DNA from: Phycisphaerales bacterium
GTDB taxonomy: Bacteria; Planctomycetota; Phycisphaerae; Phycisphaerales; SM1A02
DNA length: 42,056 bases
Direction: 5' to 3'
NCBI GenBank assembly: GCA_012965315.1
Contig: DTSO01000018.1
Coordinates: 1-42,056, forward strand
Shown here: piece after piece, positions 9,374-18,810 of the stretch
Numbering within the stretch: position 1 is the stretch's first letter
How the letters are laid out: every line of letters begins with the position of its first letter
Notes under the pieces: model-generated
Told to the model about the DNA's origin: nothing
Database searches by the model: none
What the model saw: only the letters and a program-made list of their open reading frames with translations
Translations under genes and position numbers: made by a program

Positions 9374-10059
9374 GCGGACAAAAATGCCTTGACAGATTCT
9401 TCCATCAAATCAACGACATCCATTATTGTTTTAGACGAGGTATCTATAACAATTGCTCCTTCAGGGCAAGCGAGAGGTCCATCTGCTCGAGTGGAATCAA
9501 TTGTGTCTCGTTGTGAAATATCTTGTTGTACTTCTGTATCTTCTACTTGCATACCTGAATCGCGAAGTTGTTTTAAACGACGTTTAGTACGCTCATCCAT
9601 TTTTGCTTCAAGAAAAAATCGGACTGCAGCATCTGGAAATACAATTGATCCCTGGTCACGACCTTCTGTAACAAGAAGCGGGTGCTCTCTTCCAATTCTT
9701 CTCTGTTCTTCAACGAGTACCGCTCGAACTTCCGGTTGTTTTGCAACAATTGAAACAACACTACTCACATCAAGGTCGCGAATACGTTTAGAAATATCAT
9801 TTCCGCCAAGAAGAATTGCTGGAGGCGTTTGGTCCCAATCAAATCGAATGCCCAAATTATTAATACATTCTGCAAGTGCCACTCCATCTGTTGGATCGAT
9901 TCCATTATCTACAGAAAGAGCTGCAATCGCTCGATACATAGCACCTGTGTCCAAGCAATCTGTGCCTAGCCGCCTTGCTAATTCCAGCGCGACAGAAGTT
10001 TTTCCGGTACCTGCTGCACCATCAATCGTCACAACAAATCTACGTATTTCTGACATCAC
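9370..10059 (-). CDS. cmk: Cytidylate kinase
   Basis: This 229-residue protein phosphorylates CMP/dCMP to the diphosphate using ATP. The P-loop is GAAGTGKTS (about residues 14-22), followed by DTGAMYRA, the family's nucleotide-monophosphate signature. Further conserved blocks are EGRDQGSIVFPDA and FLEAKMDERTKRR (lid region). Length matches bacterial CMP kinases. The start overlaps the preceding TIM-barrel gene by 4 bases, and the stop overlaps plsC by 4 bases, so the three form one coupled reverse-strand operon. Two adjacent ATG codons leave the first residue uncertain. The usual downstream rpsA is absent here. Confidence 0.95.
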   Translation of the reverse strand: MMSEIRRFVVTIDGAAGTGKTSVALELARRLGTDCLDTGAMYRAIAALSVDNGIDPTDGVALAECINNLGIRFDWDQTPPAILLGGNDISKRIRDLDVSSVVSIVAKQPEVRAVLVEEQRRIGREHPLLVTEGRDQGSIVFPDAAVRFFLEAKMDERTKRRLKQLRDSGMQVEDTEVQQDISQRDTIDSTRADGPLACPEGAIVIDTSSKTIMDVVDLMEESVKAFLSA

Positions 10060-10826
10060 TTCTTTTCGTCATCAAGAAATGCTAGCATCTTTTTAGATAC
10101 TTTTTTAATTTCTTTCAGCGCTTTACCTTTGCCAATGTAATCAATAGCAATTGTGTTTGAATAGCCGACTTCTCGAACAGCTTTTAGGCCTTCTACTGGA
10201 TCAATATTTTTCTTGCCTCTGCCAGATGGAAAATCTGCCACTATCCCGCCTGCATACGGCGCAAGTTTTCGTAACGCTTCCAATCCATTGCCAGTTGCGC
10301 CAGCAGAAGAAAATGTTGGCAAAGCGCCAATTCTGAAACCACCAATTTGTTTAATGATTTCAATTAAGTGATCTGGGTTGCTTGAGTATCCTTCGCGTGG
10401 TTGTAGCAATAGATTTAATTCTAACCTTTCAACTCCTGCCATTGCATCGCGGAGTTGTTCAATAATTTGGTCGACTGCATTTTTATCCTCTGGGAATGAA
10501 GGAGAAATCGAAATTGCATTACACCCAAGTCGATTTGCCGCTGCAGAAAGACGTTGAATTCTCTCGCGGGCTTCTTCTCGTGAACCGATGAGATCCATTT
10601 TTGAATTGTCCCGAACGAGTAAACAAGGAGATTTAACTTTATCGCCGTTATTTCTAAAGGTGTCATAGGAATCAACACCCCACCCCTTCAAATGGTCCGC
10701 GTCAATCATCACTCCTCTTAAATCTAATTGTTCTGAAGCAACTCTTGGAATATCCAAAATATCTTGGTTTCCTGCCTCGATTTCAGCGTTTAGAGATTGA
10801 ATTGCTAGTGTAAGTAATAAAGTCAT
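10056..10826 (-). CDS. TIM-barrel sugar isomerase/epimerase-like protein (AP endonuclease 2 fold)
   Basis: This protein of about 256 residues has the alternating strand/helix pattern and segments (VMIDADHLKGWGVD, CNAISISPSF, LELNLLLQPREG, YSNTIAIDYIGKG) of the xylose isomerase-like TIM-barrel superfamily. The family includes sugar isomerases, epimerases and endonuclease IV, but the full set of endonuclease metal ligands is not evident, so I do not assign a reaction. I chose ATG at 10826 because the longer frame begins with a TTG at 10841. It is the first gene of the operon with cmk and plsC (4-base overlap) and is divergent from gcvH. Its linkage to cmk suggests a housekeeping role, but this is only context. 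Confidence 0.65.
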   Translation of the reverse strand: MTLLLTLAIQSLNAEIEAGNQDILDIPRVASEQLDLRGVMIDADHLKGWGVDSYDTFRNNGDKVKSPCLLVRDNSKMDLIGSREEARERIQRLSAAANRLGCNAISISPSFPEDKNAVDQIIEQLRDAMAGVERLELNLLLQPREGYSSNPDHLIEIIKQIGGFRIGALPTFSSAGATGNGLEALRKLAPYAGGIVADFPSGRGKKNIDPVEGLKAVREVGYSNTIAIDYIGKGKALKEIKKVSKKMLAFLDDEKK

Positions 10827-10839
10827 AAAAGATTCGCGC

Positions 10840-10860
10840 AAATCCCTGTACGAGGGATTT
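10840..10860. promoter_or_regulatory. 8-bp inverted repeat between divergent operons
   Basis: AAATCCCT and AGGGATTT flank GTACG, a perfect 8+5+8 arrangement between the reverse TIM-barrel/cmk/plsC operon and gcvH-uvrB. No T-run adjoins it on the plus strand, and both neighbours start away from it, so an operator is more likely than a terminator. The binding factor is unknown. Confidence 0.4.
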
Positions 10861-10903
10861 ATAGTTTTCTAAGAAGCGGTACTATACCCCCTCACCAACA
10901 CCT

Positions 10904-10910
10904 AAGGAGG
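10904..10910 (+). promoter_or_regulatory. Strong Shine-Dalgarno of gcvH
   Basis: AAGGAGG ends 9 bases before the gcvH ATG at 10920. It is a near-perfect anti-16S match, stronger than at most starts in this window, and fixes the gcvH start. Confidence 0.8.
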
Positions 10911-10919
10911 TTTTATCGA

Positions 10920-11300
10920 ATGTCTAGCCCAACTGAATGCCGTTTTTCTGATTCCCATGAGTGGTTCTTACTCAGTGGTGATGTTGTCACCATAGGAATC
11001 AGTCAATTTGCCGCCAACGAGCTTACTGATATCACCTATGTTGAGATGCAGCCAGTTGGAAGTGCCATCGCTGATGGAGATTCCGCAGGAGAAGTTGAGT
11101 CTGTTAAAACAACGAGCGACATTATTTCTTCTTTTACAGGAGAGATTGTCGAAATTAACGACGCCGTTGCCGATGACCCTTCACTGTTGAACAGCGATCC
11201 ATTCGGTTCTGGTTGGCTACTCAAAATTCGCGTTGAAGACACCTCTGCAAGTGATGCGTTGATGGACCAATCAACATACGACGACAAGTACCCTGTCTAA
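10920..11300 (+). CDS. gcvH: Glycine cleavage system H protein
   Basis: This 126-residue protein is the lipoyl carrier that shuttles the methylamine group between the P, T and L proteins of the glycine cleavage complex. The lipoylation site is K63 in ESVKTTSDI, and the N-terminal FSDSHEW motif is typical. Length is normal. The start is set by a strong ribosome-binding site. It is separated from uvrB by 5 bases and is probably cotranscribed with it. No gcvT or gcvP is nearby, so the rest of the complex must be elsewhere, or the protein serves mainly as a lipoyl relay. Confidence 0.95.
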   Translation: MSSPTECRFSDSHEWFLLSGDVVTIGISQFAANELTDITYVEMQPVGSAIADGDSAGEVESVKTTSDIISSFTGEIVEINDAVADDPSLLNSDPFGSGWLLKIRVEDTSASDALMDQSTYDDKYPV

Positions 11301-11305
11301 TTTAG

Positions 11306-13333
11306 ATGTTCCAACTCGTTAGCGACTTTGAGCCAAGAGGAGATCAACCACAAACGATTGATCAACTTTCCTCTTGGATAGAAGAAGGCGAACGGTACCG
11401 AACGTTACTTGGGGCTACCGGCACTGGCAAGACATTCACAATGGCGAACGTCATTGCCAAAACAAATAAGCCAACGCTCATTTTAAGCCACAATAAAACA
11501 TTAGCAGCGCAACTCTTTGAAGAAATGCGATTGCTTTTTCCACAGAATGCAGTCTCCTATTTTGTTAGTTACTACGATTACTACCAGCCAGAAGCGTACA
11601 TTCCACAGCGGGATATTTATATAGAAAAAGATGCTGCACGCAATGATGACCTTGACAGACTTCGACTAAAGGCAACAAGCAGTTTGATATCTCGTGATGA
11701 TGTAATTATTGTTTCATCTGTTAGTTGCATTTACGGACTTGGTTCACCTGATTCATATCAAAATAGAATTGTTCCTATTTCTGTAGGACAAACTAAAAAT
11801 CGCCGCGAATTATTACTTGAACTAACAGAAATGCAATACAAGCGAAATGACATTGATTTTGGTCGTGGATGTTTCAGGGTACGGGGCGATGTGTTAGAAC
11901 TTTTTCCCGCATATGAAAAGTTTGCTATCCGATTTGAATTTTTTGGTGATGAAGTAGAACGCATCGAATTAATACACCCCATTTCTGGTGAAACTTTAGC
12001 TCAAGAAACCGATGTGTTTATTTTTCCAGCGGTTCATTATGTAATGCCAGAAGAAGGGCTCAAGCGTGCATGTGGCGCAATTCGAGAAGAATTAAAAATG
12101 CATGTAATACAATTAAAAAATGAAGGCAAATTACTAGAAGCTCAACGGATTATTGCTCGAACAAGATACGACCTAGAAATGATTGAAGAAATTGGCTATT
12201 GCGGTGGAATTGAAAATTATGCACGGCATTTAGAAAACCGTCCTGAAGGAAGTCGTCCGTTTTGTTTGCTTGATTACTTCAGGCATATCCCGAATCGAGA
12301 TCCAAATGATTGGTTGCTTTTTATTGATGAATCTCATGTAACTATTCCTCAAGTTCGGGCGATGTACAACGGTGACCAAGCGCGAAAACGAACTCTAGTC
12401 GAACATGGCTTCCGACTTCCAAGCACCCTTGATAATAGACCGTTGAAATTTGATGAATTTGAAGATTTAATTCCACAAACTGTTTATGTTTCGGCAACGC
12501 CAGGACCTTATGAATTAGAAAAGTCCGATGGAGTTATTGCACAGCAAATAATCCGACCAACTGGATTGTTAGATCCAGTCATTGAAGTGCGCCCTGCTTC
12601 AAGCCAAGTCCCTGACCTCATCGAGGAAGCAAAAATTTGTATCGACCGAGGCGAACGTGTCATCGTTACTGTTTTAACAAAGAAAATGGCTGAAGACTTA
12701 TCCGAATATATTTCAAAAACACGACTGCGTTCAAAATATTTACACAGTGATATTGAAACTCTTAAGCGTTTAGAAATTATAAGAGAGTTGCGCGAAGGCA
12801 ATTTTGATATTTTAATTGGGGTGAACTTACTTCGAGAAGGACTAGACCTTCCAGAAGTTTCACTCGTTTGTATTCTTGATGCTGACAAAGCTGGCTTTCT
12901 TCGCAGTGAGACAAGTTTAATTCAGACTATTGGCAGAGCTGCGAGACATGTAAATGCCCGCGTTTTTTTATATGGCGACAAAATTACACCGCAAATGCAA
13001 GTTGCAATTGACGAAACAGAACGTCGCAGAGTGATTCAAAAAGCATATAACGAAGAACATAACATTACGCCTGAATCCATTAAGAAATCCATTCGCAGAG
13101 GAATTGAAAATGAACTCTCCGCCCGCCATATAGCGAGGGAAGCATTCCATCCGGAAGGTAGCAATGAAGATTTTGACATTGACGAACGTATCGAACTATT
13201 AGAGATGAACATGTTCGATGCAGCAGAAAAGTTAGATTTTGAAAAAGCTGCAGTACTTCGCGATGAAATCACTGCGCTTCAAAATAGAAGTAAAGGTAAT
13301 GGCAAAAAATCTACTCAGCGGAATCGCAAGTAG
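11306..13333 (+). CDS. uvrB: Excinuclease ABC subunit UvrB
   Basis: This 675-residue protein is the damage-verifying helicase-like subunit of nucleotide excision repair and works with UvrA and UvrC. Walker A is GATGTGKT (residues 36-43); the damage-probing beta-hairpin motif YYDYYQPEAYIP follows, then the DESH Walker B, the VYVSATPG motif, and the C-terminal helicase motif TIGRAARH. The C-terminus ends with a UVR coiled-coil (LEMNMFDAAEKLDFEKAAVLRD region) that contacts UvrC. Length is normal. It follows gcvH by 5 bases. Its last 23 bases overlap the convergent purD. No LexA-like box was recognised upstream. Confidence 0.97.
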   Translation: MFQLVSDFEPRGDQPQTIDQLSSWIEEGERYRTLLGATGTGKTFTMANVIAKTNKPTLILSHNKTLAAQLFEEMRLLFPQNAVSYFVSYYDYYQPEAYIPQRDIYIEKDAARNDDLDRLRLKATSSLISRDDVIIVSSVSCIYGLGSPDSYQNRIVPISVGQTKNRRELLLELTEMQYKRNDIDFGRGCFRVRGDVLELFPAYEKFAIRFEFFGDEVERIELIHPISGETLAQETDVFIFPAVHYVMPEEGLKRACGAIREELKMHVIQLKNEGKLLEAQRIIARTRYDLEMIEEIGYCGGIENYARHLENRPEGSRPFCLLDYFRHIPNRDPNDWLLFIDESHVTIPQVRAMYNGDQARKRTLVEHGFRLPSTLDNRPLKFDEFEDLIPQTVYVSATPGPYELEKSDGVIAQQIIRPTGLLDPVIEVRPASSQVPDLIEEAKICIDRGERVIVTVLTKKMAEDLSEYISKTRLRSKYLHSDIETLKRLEIIRELREGNFDILIGVNLLREGLDLPEVSLVCILDADKAGFLRSETSLIQTIGRAARHVNARVFLYGDKITPQMQVAIDETERRRVIQKAYNEEHNITPESIKKSIRRGIENELSARHIAREAFHPEGSNEDFDIDERIELLEMNMFDAAEKLDFEKAAVLRDEITALQNRSKGNGKKSTQRNRK

Positions 13334-14777
13334 TTTTTGCCTTAGCTGACCGGCAACCAATATCGCTTCGCCAAAAAGCGCCGTCGAAATGGATTTGCTC
13401 ACATGCTGCGTTTGCACGTTGCCGAGCAGTTTCTAAATCGGATGCTATCGCGGTCACACCTAGAACTCTACCGCCAGAAGTCACCAAATCACCTGATGTA
13501 CATTTTGTTCCTGCTTGGAAAACAATAATGTCTTCATTTGACTCTGCCTCTTCAATGCCAGTAATGCTTTTATTTTTTTCGTACGAGCCGGGGTAACCCT
13601 CGCTGCACATCACAACACAATTTGCAACATTGTCATCAAACGAAAATTCTGCCCCATCTAGTTCGCCCGCTGCTGTTCTCCAAAGAACATCAACTAAGTC
13701 GCCATTAAAACGAGCCATGAGTGGTTGGGTTTCTGGGTCACCAAAACGGCAATTAAACTCAAGTACCTTTGGTCCGGCAGGAGTTAACATTATTCCTGCA
13801 TACAACACTCCTCGATATTCAATGCCATCTCTTCGCATTGCATCAACTGCAGGAACTAAAATTTCCCGTTGAACAAACGAAAACATTTCTTCATTTAGTA
13901 GAGGTGCAGGACTATATGCGCCCATGCCTCCTGTGTTTGGACCTACATCGCCTTCGCCAACTTGTTTATGATCTTGGCACAAATCAAGTATCCAAATAGT
14001 GCCACCATCTACTAATGCAAGAACGCTAATTTCTTGACCGTGCATCAACTCTTCTATGAGAATTGTTCCGCCGGCGTCTCCGAATGCCATGTCTTCCATT
14101 ATGAGTTCAACCGCTTCGATAGATTCGCCAATTGTCCTGCAAATGATTACGCCCTTTCCAGCTGCAAGACCACTCGCTTTTACAACACAAGGTTCTTCAC
14201 GAGTATTTAAAAAAGAACGCAAATCGTCTGAAATAACAAATTGTTCTTTCTTGTCTCTTAATTCGCACCATTCCATAAATGCTGAGACTTCTTCTGCAAA
14301 CTCTGTTTTGTTTTCCGCTTCAAATTCTCTATCAAGGCCACGAAGTAAATAACTTTTTGCTGAATCAATTTCTGAGAATGATCTTGAATCCGCAGTAGGA
14401 ATCGACGCTTGTCGCATCAAATCTTTTGCGTATGATTTATCGCCTTCAATTCTTGCCGCTAATTTTGATGGTCCAAATACTAAGCGAGTATCTGTAGCCA
14501 ATTCATCCGCTATCCCCTCAGTAAGTGGAACTTCTGGACCGACTACAACGAGGTCAATCTTGTGTTTGTCACACCATCGACATAGATAAAAGATTTCTGT
14601 AGAGTCCCATTTTTTCTCACATGGTTTTGCAAGTGCGGCGATACCACCATTGGAACAATCTGTTGCGTACAACTTCCCAAGTTTGGGTGACTGGGACATT
14701 TTCCACGCTAAAGCGTGTTCACGACCGCCCCCACCGATAAGGAGAACATTGCATTTATCTGGACAAGGTTTTGACAT
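13311..14777 (-). CDS. purD: Phosphoribosylamine-glycine ligase with an internal insertion
   Basis: This protein makes glycinamide ribonucleotide from phosphoribosylamine, glycine and ATP in purine synthesis. Visible features are the N-terminal GGGGREHALAWK, the motif VVGPEVPLTEGIAD, the ATP-grasp VKASGLAAGKGV (about residues 199-210), GPNTGGMGAYSP, and LEFNCRFGDPE. At 488 residues it is about 60 longer than usual (about 430). Most of the excess is a charged helical insertion at residues about 145-193, between the SAKSYLL region and the ATP-grasp PCVVKASG. The insertion does not break any catalytic motif. The gene starts with ATG at 14777 and overlaps convergent uvrB by 23 bases. The histidine kinase at 14801 lies upstream on the same strand. 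Confidence 0.95.
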   Translation of the reverse strand: MSKPCPDKCNVLLIGGGGREHALAWKMSQSPKLGKLYATDCSNGGIAALAKPCEKKWDSTEIFYLCRWCDKHKIDLVVVGPEVPLTEGIADELATDTRLVFGPSKLAARIEGDKSYAKDLMRQASIPTADSRSFSEIDSAKSYLLRGLDREFEAENKTEFAEEVSAFMEWCELRDKKEQFVISDDLRSFLNTREEPCVVKASGLAAGKGVIICRTIGESIEAVELIMEDMAFGDAGGTILIEELMHGQEISVLALVDGGTIWILDLCQDHKQVGEGDVGPNTGGMGAYSPAPLLNEEMFSFVQREILVPAVDAMRRDGIEYRGVLYAGIMLTPAGPKVLEFNCRFGDPETQPLMARFNGDLVDVLWRTAAGELDGAEFSFDDNVANCVVMCSEGYPGSYEKNKSITGIEEAESNEDIIVFQAGTKCTSGDLVTSGGRVLGVTAIASDLETARQRANAACEQIHFDGAFWRSDIGCRSAKAKTTCDSAE

Positions 14778-14800
14778 ATGGGGTATTGTAACGGAGGTCG

Positions 14801-16636
14801 TTACTCTTCAACAGATAAAGGCACATTGATTTGACAAACAACTCCACCTTCTTCAAATTGCAATGCGATGGTGCCATGCATCTCGTGATCCACTAAACCT
14901 TCAAGTAAAGATATACCCGTCCCGAGTGTTGGCTTCTCATCGACTAAGGGTCCATTTGTTTCTACCCACTTTAATCGCAAACTCCCTTCGGGGAGTATTT
15001 CTGTCGTAATCGTAACTACACCATTTTCGTTCGATAGAGAGCCATATTTGACTGCATTTGTAGCGAGTTCATGTATGACCATGCACATAGGCCGCGCGAG
15101 TAATCCTGGCAATTCATAATCTGGTCCTTCGAAGCGAATCCTTTCGACAGAACCTGACATGTATGGTTGAAGGGTTAATAATAAAATATCTCTCATCCAT
15201 GCTCCACTCCAATGTGACTTTGCAAGGGATGAATGCGCTACTGCCAAAGAATGGAGCCGCCCATCCAGCGCCTTTGCAAATTCTTCGATTGAGCGAGCAC
15301 CTTGTTGCGACAGGGTCACAAGAGACATAACTGCTGCAATATTGTTTTTTACTCGATGATCTAATTCACTCATCATAATTGTTTGTTGCTGTTCCAATTT
15401 ATTACGACGGGTAATGTCTACTGCAACTCCTGACAAGCCAACAACCATTCGTTCTTCATCCCAGATTGGTGTAAACCAAACTTCAAAACAATTTTCCCCA
15501 ATATGCGTTAACCCATGCGATTCTGAACCAGCAAGTGCAGCGTTTACTTGTTCGAGAATATCTGGGAAGTTGCGATACACTTGATACACACTTTTACCAA
15601 CAACATCCCCTGCTCCTGCGCCCATGCTCTCAAGGCCAATTCCTTCGCTTAAAGTGAAGATACCCTCAGCATCAATGCCAAACAAAATCACGGGTGAGTG
15701 AGAAGTAAGTTGGCGATATTTTTCTTCGGATCTTCGCAGATTAAATTCCGCTGCGATTTGATTTCGGTCATCAATTCGTCTTTCAACTGAACGAGCGTAT
15801 CCATTAACTACGTGTAATGCTTCTTCAATTTCCATTGGAAGCCAATTTCTAATTCCTGAAACTTCGAAACTGACATAACCCTCAACAATACCATAGATAA
15901 TTGCGGGTACTGCCATTACAGCATAATCATAATTTGTCGTGGAATCTAAAGATGGAATCGGTTCCTCCTTGCAACTTTTAATCAAAACAGTATCATTTTG
16001 TTCAAGTTGATTTTTCCACCACTGCGCTGCTTCAATTGGAATCATCATTGGCAATTCAAGTTTTTGTATAGATTGACTTCTAACCCACTCATGCGTAATA
16101 AATGCTTTGTTATCTTTTCTAAATCGTACTAGTCGAACCTTGTCAACAACCATCGCTTTTCCAAGAATCATTAAAAATTGGTTTATCGATTCTACTAAAT
16201 CACTAATGTTAAGCAGTGTTGCCAAAGCATTTCGACCAGCGAGATGAATGCGGTCGGCATATTCTTTTGTGCGCATTTTTGTTGCGTCTGAAAGCAAGCC
16301 AACGATGATTCCATCTTCCATTTTCTTGCATCGAAATAAAATCCATTTATAGAGTTCGTTGCTATCTCTAAAACGATACGTAATACTTCGCTCTTCTTCA
16401 TTAATAGTATCGAGCGCCGCCTGAACTGCATCTACATCAGATGGGTGAATTCTATCTACCCAAAGTGCGGGATCGCTTGCCAACTGTGTGCTGATCATTC
16501 CAAAAACCGAAACTGCAACCGGAGATGCATACTTTGTTTTCCAACCATCCTCTTTTTGCAAGCAGTGCACACCCGAGGATAGACTTGAAAGGGCAAAAGT
16601 TTCAAACTGAGCGTTAGTCACACATCTACGATACAC
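14801..16636 (-). CDS. PAS-GAF-PAS sensor histidine kinase, HWE/HisKA_2 type
   Basis: This 611-residue protein has a PAS-like sensor (about 1-125), a GAF-like domain (about 130-295), a second PAS domain (about 303-412) and a C-terminal kinase. The phospho-accepting region contains ELDHRVKNNIAAV with H427, and the ATP-binding region contains HELATNAVKYGSLS, both typical of HWE/HisKA_2 kinases rather than classical HisKA. No transmembrane helix is apparent, so it is probably cytoplasmic. No partner response regulator adjoins it; the GAF-receiver protein at 1001 is a distant candidate. The first frame start is GTG at 16636 and is uncertain. The gene is upstream of purD on the same strand with a 23-base gap. 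Confidence 0.88.
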   Translation of the reverse strand: MYRRCVTNAQFETFALSSLSSGVHCLQKEDGWKTKYASPVAVSVFGMISTQLASDPALWVDRIHPSDVDAVQAALDTINEEERSITYRFRDSNELYKWILFRCKKMEDGIIVGLLSDATKMRTKEYADRIHLAGRNALATLLNISDLVESINQFLMILGKAMVVDKVRLVRFRKDNKAFITHEWVRSQSIQKLELPMMIPIEAAQWWKNQLEQNDTVLIKSCKEEPIPSLDSTTNYDYAVMAVPAIIYGIVEGYVSFEVSGIRNWLPMEIEEALHVVNGYARSVERRIDDRNQIAAEFNLRRSEEKYRQLTSHSPVILFGIDAEGIFTLSEGIGLESMGAGAGDVVGKSVYQVYRNFPDILEQVNAALAGSESHGLTHIGENCFEVWFTPIWDEERMVVGLSGVAVDITRRNKLEQQQTIMMSELDHRVKNNIAAVMSLVTLSQQGARSIEEFAKALDGRLHSLAVAHSSLAKSHWSGAWMRDILLLTLQPYMSGSVERIRFEGPDYELPGLLARPMCMVIHELATNAVKYGSLSNENGVVTITTEILPEGSLRLKWVETNGPLVDEKPTLGTGISLLEGLVDHEMHGTIALQFEEGGVVCQINVPLSVEE

Positions 16637-16786
16637 GCAAGAATCATCTCATGCATTGGAATGAAAAGAATTATGTCTCATTCTCGTTCACCCCATCTAC
16701 TAAGACCTCAATGAATTGTTGCTCCTATTACAAACCAGTGTCGGTGCTCGGAAGCAACAACGCTCACTTGCGAGTACGCTATAGAC

Positions 16787-17758
16787 ATGACTATTAAATA
16801 TACAAGGGTGCATCGACTGCTTGAAATTATTTCGTTAGTCCAAAGCAACAAAGGTTGGACGCCTGGAACACTTTCCGAGCATTGTGATACTACCGAACGA
16901 AATATCTATCGAGACATTGCCCAGATTAAAGAAGCGGGCATTCCGATTAAGAACGATCGAGAGAGGGGCTACTACATTGACGGTACATTTTTTATGCCTC
17001 CAGTTAGATTGACCTTCGAAGAGGCGTTAGCAATTGCGGCGCTTTGCGAGGTGATGGCAGAAAGTGGTTCAATCCCATTTATCCGCCCTGCTTCAATGGC
17101 AATAAATAAAATTATTGCTCAACTTCCGTTCGACTCTAAAGAAGAACTTACAAATAGATTGCGGACAATGGAGTTGCGGACTACTGCAACTATGGATGGC
17201 GAAGGCTACGAAGATGTCTATGACAAAGTTCAAAATGCACTCTTAAATAACACGCTACTTAAATGCAAATATGAAAGTACTTCATCCAAATCAGAAGATG
17301 AAACATTTATGTTTCAGCCATTCGCTTTATTTTTTGGTACTCGTGCTTGGTATGTTGTTGGATTCCACGAAAAACGTGACGCAATTCGCACGTTAAAACT
17401 CAGTCGTTTCTTAGCCATTGAAAATACTTCGTCGACATTTGAGGTTCCAACAGATTTCAAACTTGACACCCATCTCGGTAACGCTTGGAATATGATTCGT
17501 GGAGATGTCGATTACGATATCAAATTACATTTCAAAACACCCTTTTCACAAACAGTGAGTGACACTAGGTGGCACTCTACTCAAAACATTGAATGGCATG
17601 ATGATGATTCGTGCACCTTCACATGCAAAGTTTCCGGGCTCTCCGAAATTGTTTGGTGGATTCTATCTATGGGCCCGTCTTGCAAAGTAATTTCGCCGAA
17701 GGAATTAGCCGACCAAGTGGCAACCCTTGCACGCGAAACTGCTGAACTGTATGCATAA
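16787..17758 (+). CDS. HTH-WYL transcriptional regulator
   Basis: This 323-residue protein has an N-terminal winged helix-turn-helix (about 1-60; TPGTLSEHCDTTERNIYRDI is the helix-turn-helix stretch) and a C-terminal WYL domain (about 150-320) with the family signature FGTRAWYVVGF. Such proteins are ligand-sensing repressors or activators; in some lineages they control mobile or defence genes, but nothing like that is adjacent. It is divergent from the histidine kinase with a 150-base intergenic region and convergent with the RsmB-like methyltransferase, leaving 4 bases between them. The ATG at 16787 has no Shine-Dalgarno sequence and lies shortly after a TATAGAC box. Confidence 0.87.
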   Translation: MTIKYTRVHRLLEIISLVQSNKGWTPGTLSEHCDTTERNIYRDIAQIKEAGIPIKNDRERGYYIDGTFFMPPVRLTFEEALAIAALCEVMAESGSIPFIRPASMAINKIIAQLPFDSKEELTNRLRTMELRTTATMDGEGYEDVYDKVQNALLNNTLLKCKYESTSSKSEDETFMFQPFALFFGTRAWYVVGFHEKRDAIRTLKLSRFLAIENTSSTFEVPTDFKLDTHLGNAWNMIRGDVDYDIKLHFKTPFSQTVSDTRWHSTQNIEWHDDDSCTFTCKVSGLSEIVWWILSMGPSCKVISPKELADQVATLARETAELYA

Positions 17759-17762
17759 CTAA

Positions 17763-18767
17763 TTACGAAATTCGCTCAATGCAAGCGATGAAGAATCCCG
17801 TTGTTGTTGCATCTGGAATAATCCGAATTGCAGATGTGACATCTTGTGTGCACTCCTTGCCTAGCCACGAAGTAACCGGTGCCATGGTTGCTGGAGGAAT
17901 TAAATGCTCTGGCAATGGGACAATTTTTGCGTCAATGTTTTTTTTACGAAGCACTTTATCAAGAACAAACTCATTTTCTTCAGGTGCGAAGGTGCAAGTT
18001 GAATAAACCACAAGACCACCAACTCGAACACATCGAAGAGCTGCTATTAAAAGTTGTTCTTGCAATTTAGCGAGACTGCGAATCTCTTGCGTACTCCATC
18101 TCTGCAACCGGATAGGTCGTTCTAAACGAAACCGACCTTCTCCACTGCATGGCGCATCAACTAATACCCTGTCAAAACATTCTGCATGTGTTTGACCAAG
18201 GCGTTCGCCAGGTCCGCAAAGAACTTCGACATTAGTCGCGCCCTGCCTTTGCAAAATTTCGCGTAGACGATACAAACGTTTACGGCTTCGATCGTTTGCC
18301 ACTAACATCCCTTTGTTTTGCATTAATGCAGCAATTTGTGATGTTTTACTTCCGGGCGCAGCACATAAGTCTAGTACGCGCATTTCCGGCTGCACTTGCA
18401 ATGCGTGTGCTGCAAGCATGCTCGATGCTGCTTGTATGTATAAACCATCGATGCTCGAACACGGCAACCCTTGCAACTCGCGGATCGTTCCTTTCGTTAA
18501 CAAATTGCAAAGTGGGCACCATGGAATTGGTGATGATTGCATCGACGCCTCGGCGACTTCATTTAAAACTTGCTCTTCTGTTAGCCGTAATGTATTTGGC
18601 CTGAAAGTAACTGGCTTTGGTATGCCAAAACTTGCAAGGGCGGAAGCGTAGTCTTTATCGCTGAGCAGTAATGAAAATCGTTCTAAAATCTCCGTGGGTA
18701 ATTGCTCTTCCGCTTTAGTAATCCAGTCCGTAAAACCTGCCATGCTGTTTTGTGCGTTAGTAACCAT
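17763..18767 (-). CDS. RsmB/NOL1-type RNA (cytosine-C5) methyltransferase
   Basis: This protein of about 334 residues methylates cytosine C5 in rRNA or tRNA using SAM. The SAM loop is LDLCAAPGSKTSQIAA; motif IV is DAPCSGEGRF; the catalytic cysteine is in YSTCTFAPEENE. Family members share a two-cysteine mechanism, and both cysteines are present. It lacks the N-terminal NusB-like domain of E. coli RsmB and lacks a PUA extension, so the target site is not predictable. I chose ATG at 18767, because the longer frame starts with GTG two codons earlier; another in-frame ATG at 18743 is possible. Confidence 0.85.
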   Translation of the reverse strand: MVTNAQNSMAGFTDWITKAEEQLPTEILERFSLLLSDKDYASALASFGIPKPVTFRPNTLRLTEEQVLNEVAEASMQSSPIPWCPLCNLLTKGTIRELQGLPCSSIDGLYIQAASSMLAAHALQVQPEMRVLDLCAAPGSKTSQIAALMQNKGMLVANDRSRKRLYRLREILQRQGATNVEVLCGPGERLGQTHAECFDRVLVDAPCSGEGRFRLERPIRLQRWSTQEIRSLAKLQEQLLIAALRCVRVGGLVVYSTCTFAPEENEFVLDKVLRKKNIDAKIVPLPEHLIPPATMAPVTSWLGKECTQDVTSAIRIIPDATTTGFFIACIERIS

Positions 18768-18810
18768 CAACACCGTAGTGTATGAAAGTCAGATGAAACC
18801 TGTTTTCTAT

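Noticed and set aside
9353-10096. 247-residue forward frame
   Set aside because: Antisense to cmk, which has a complete P-loop and neighbours with 4-base overlaps. The antisense peptide has no motif.
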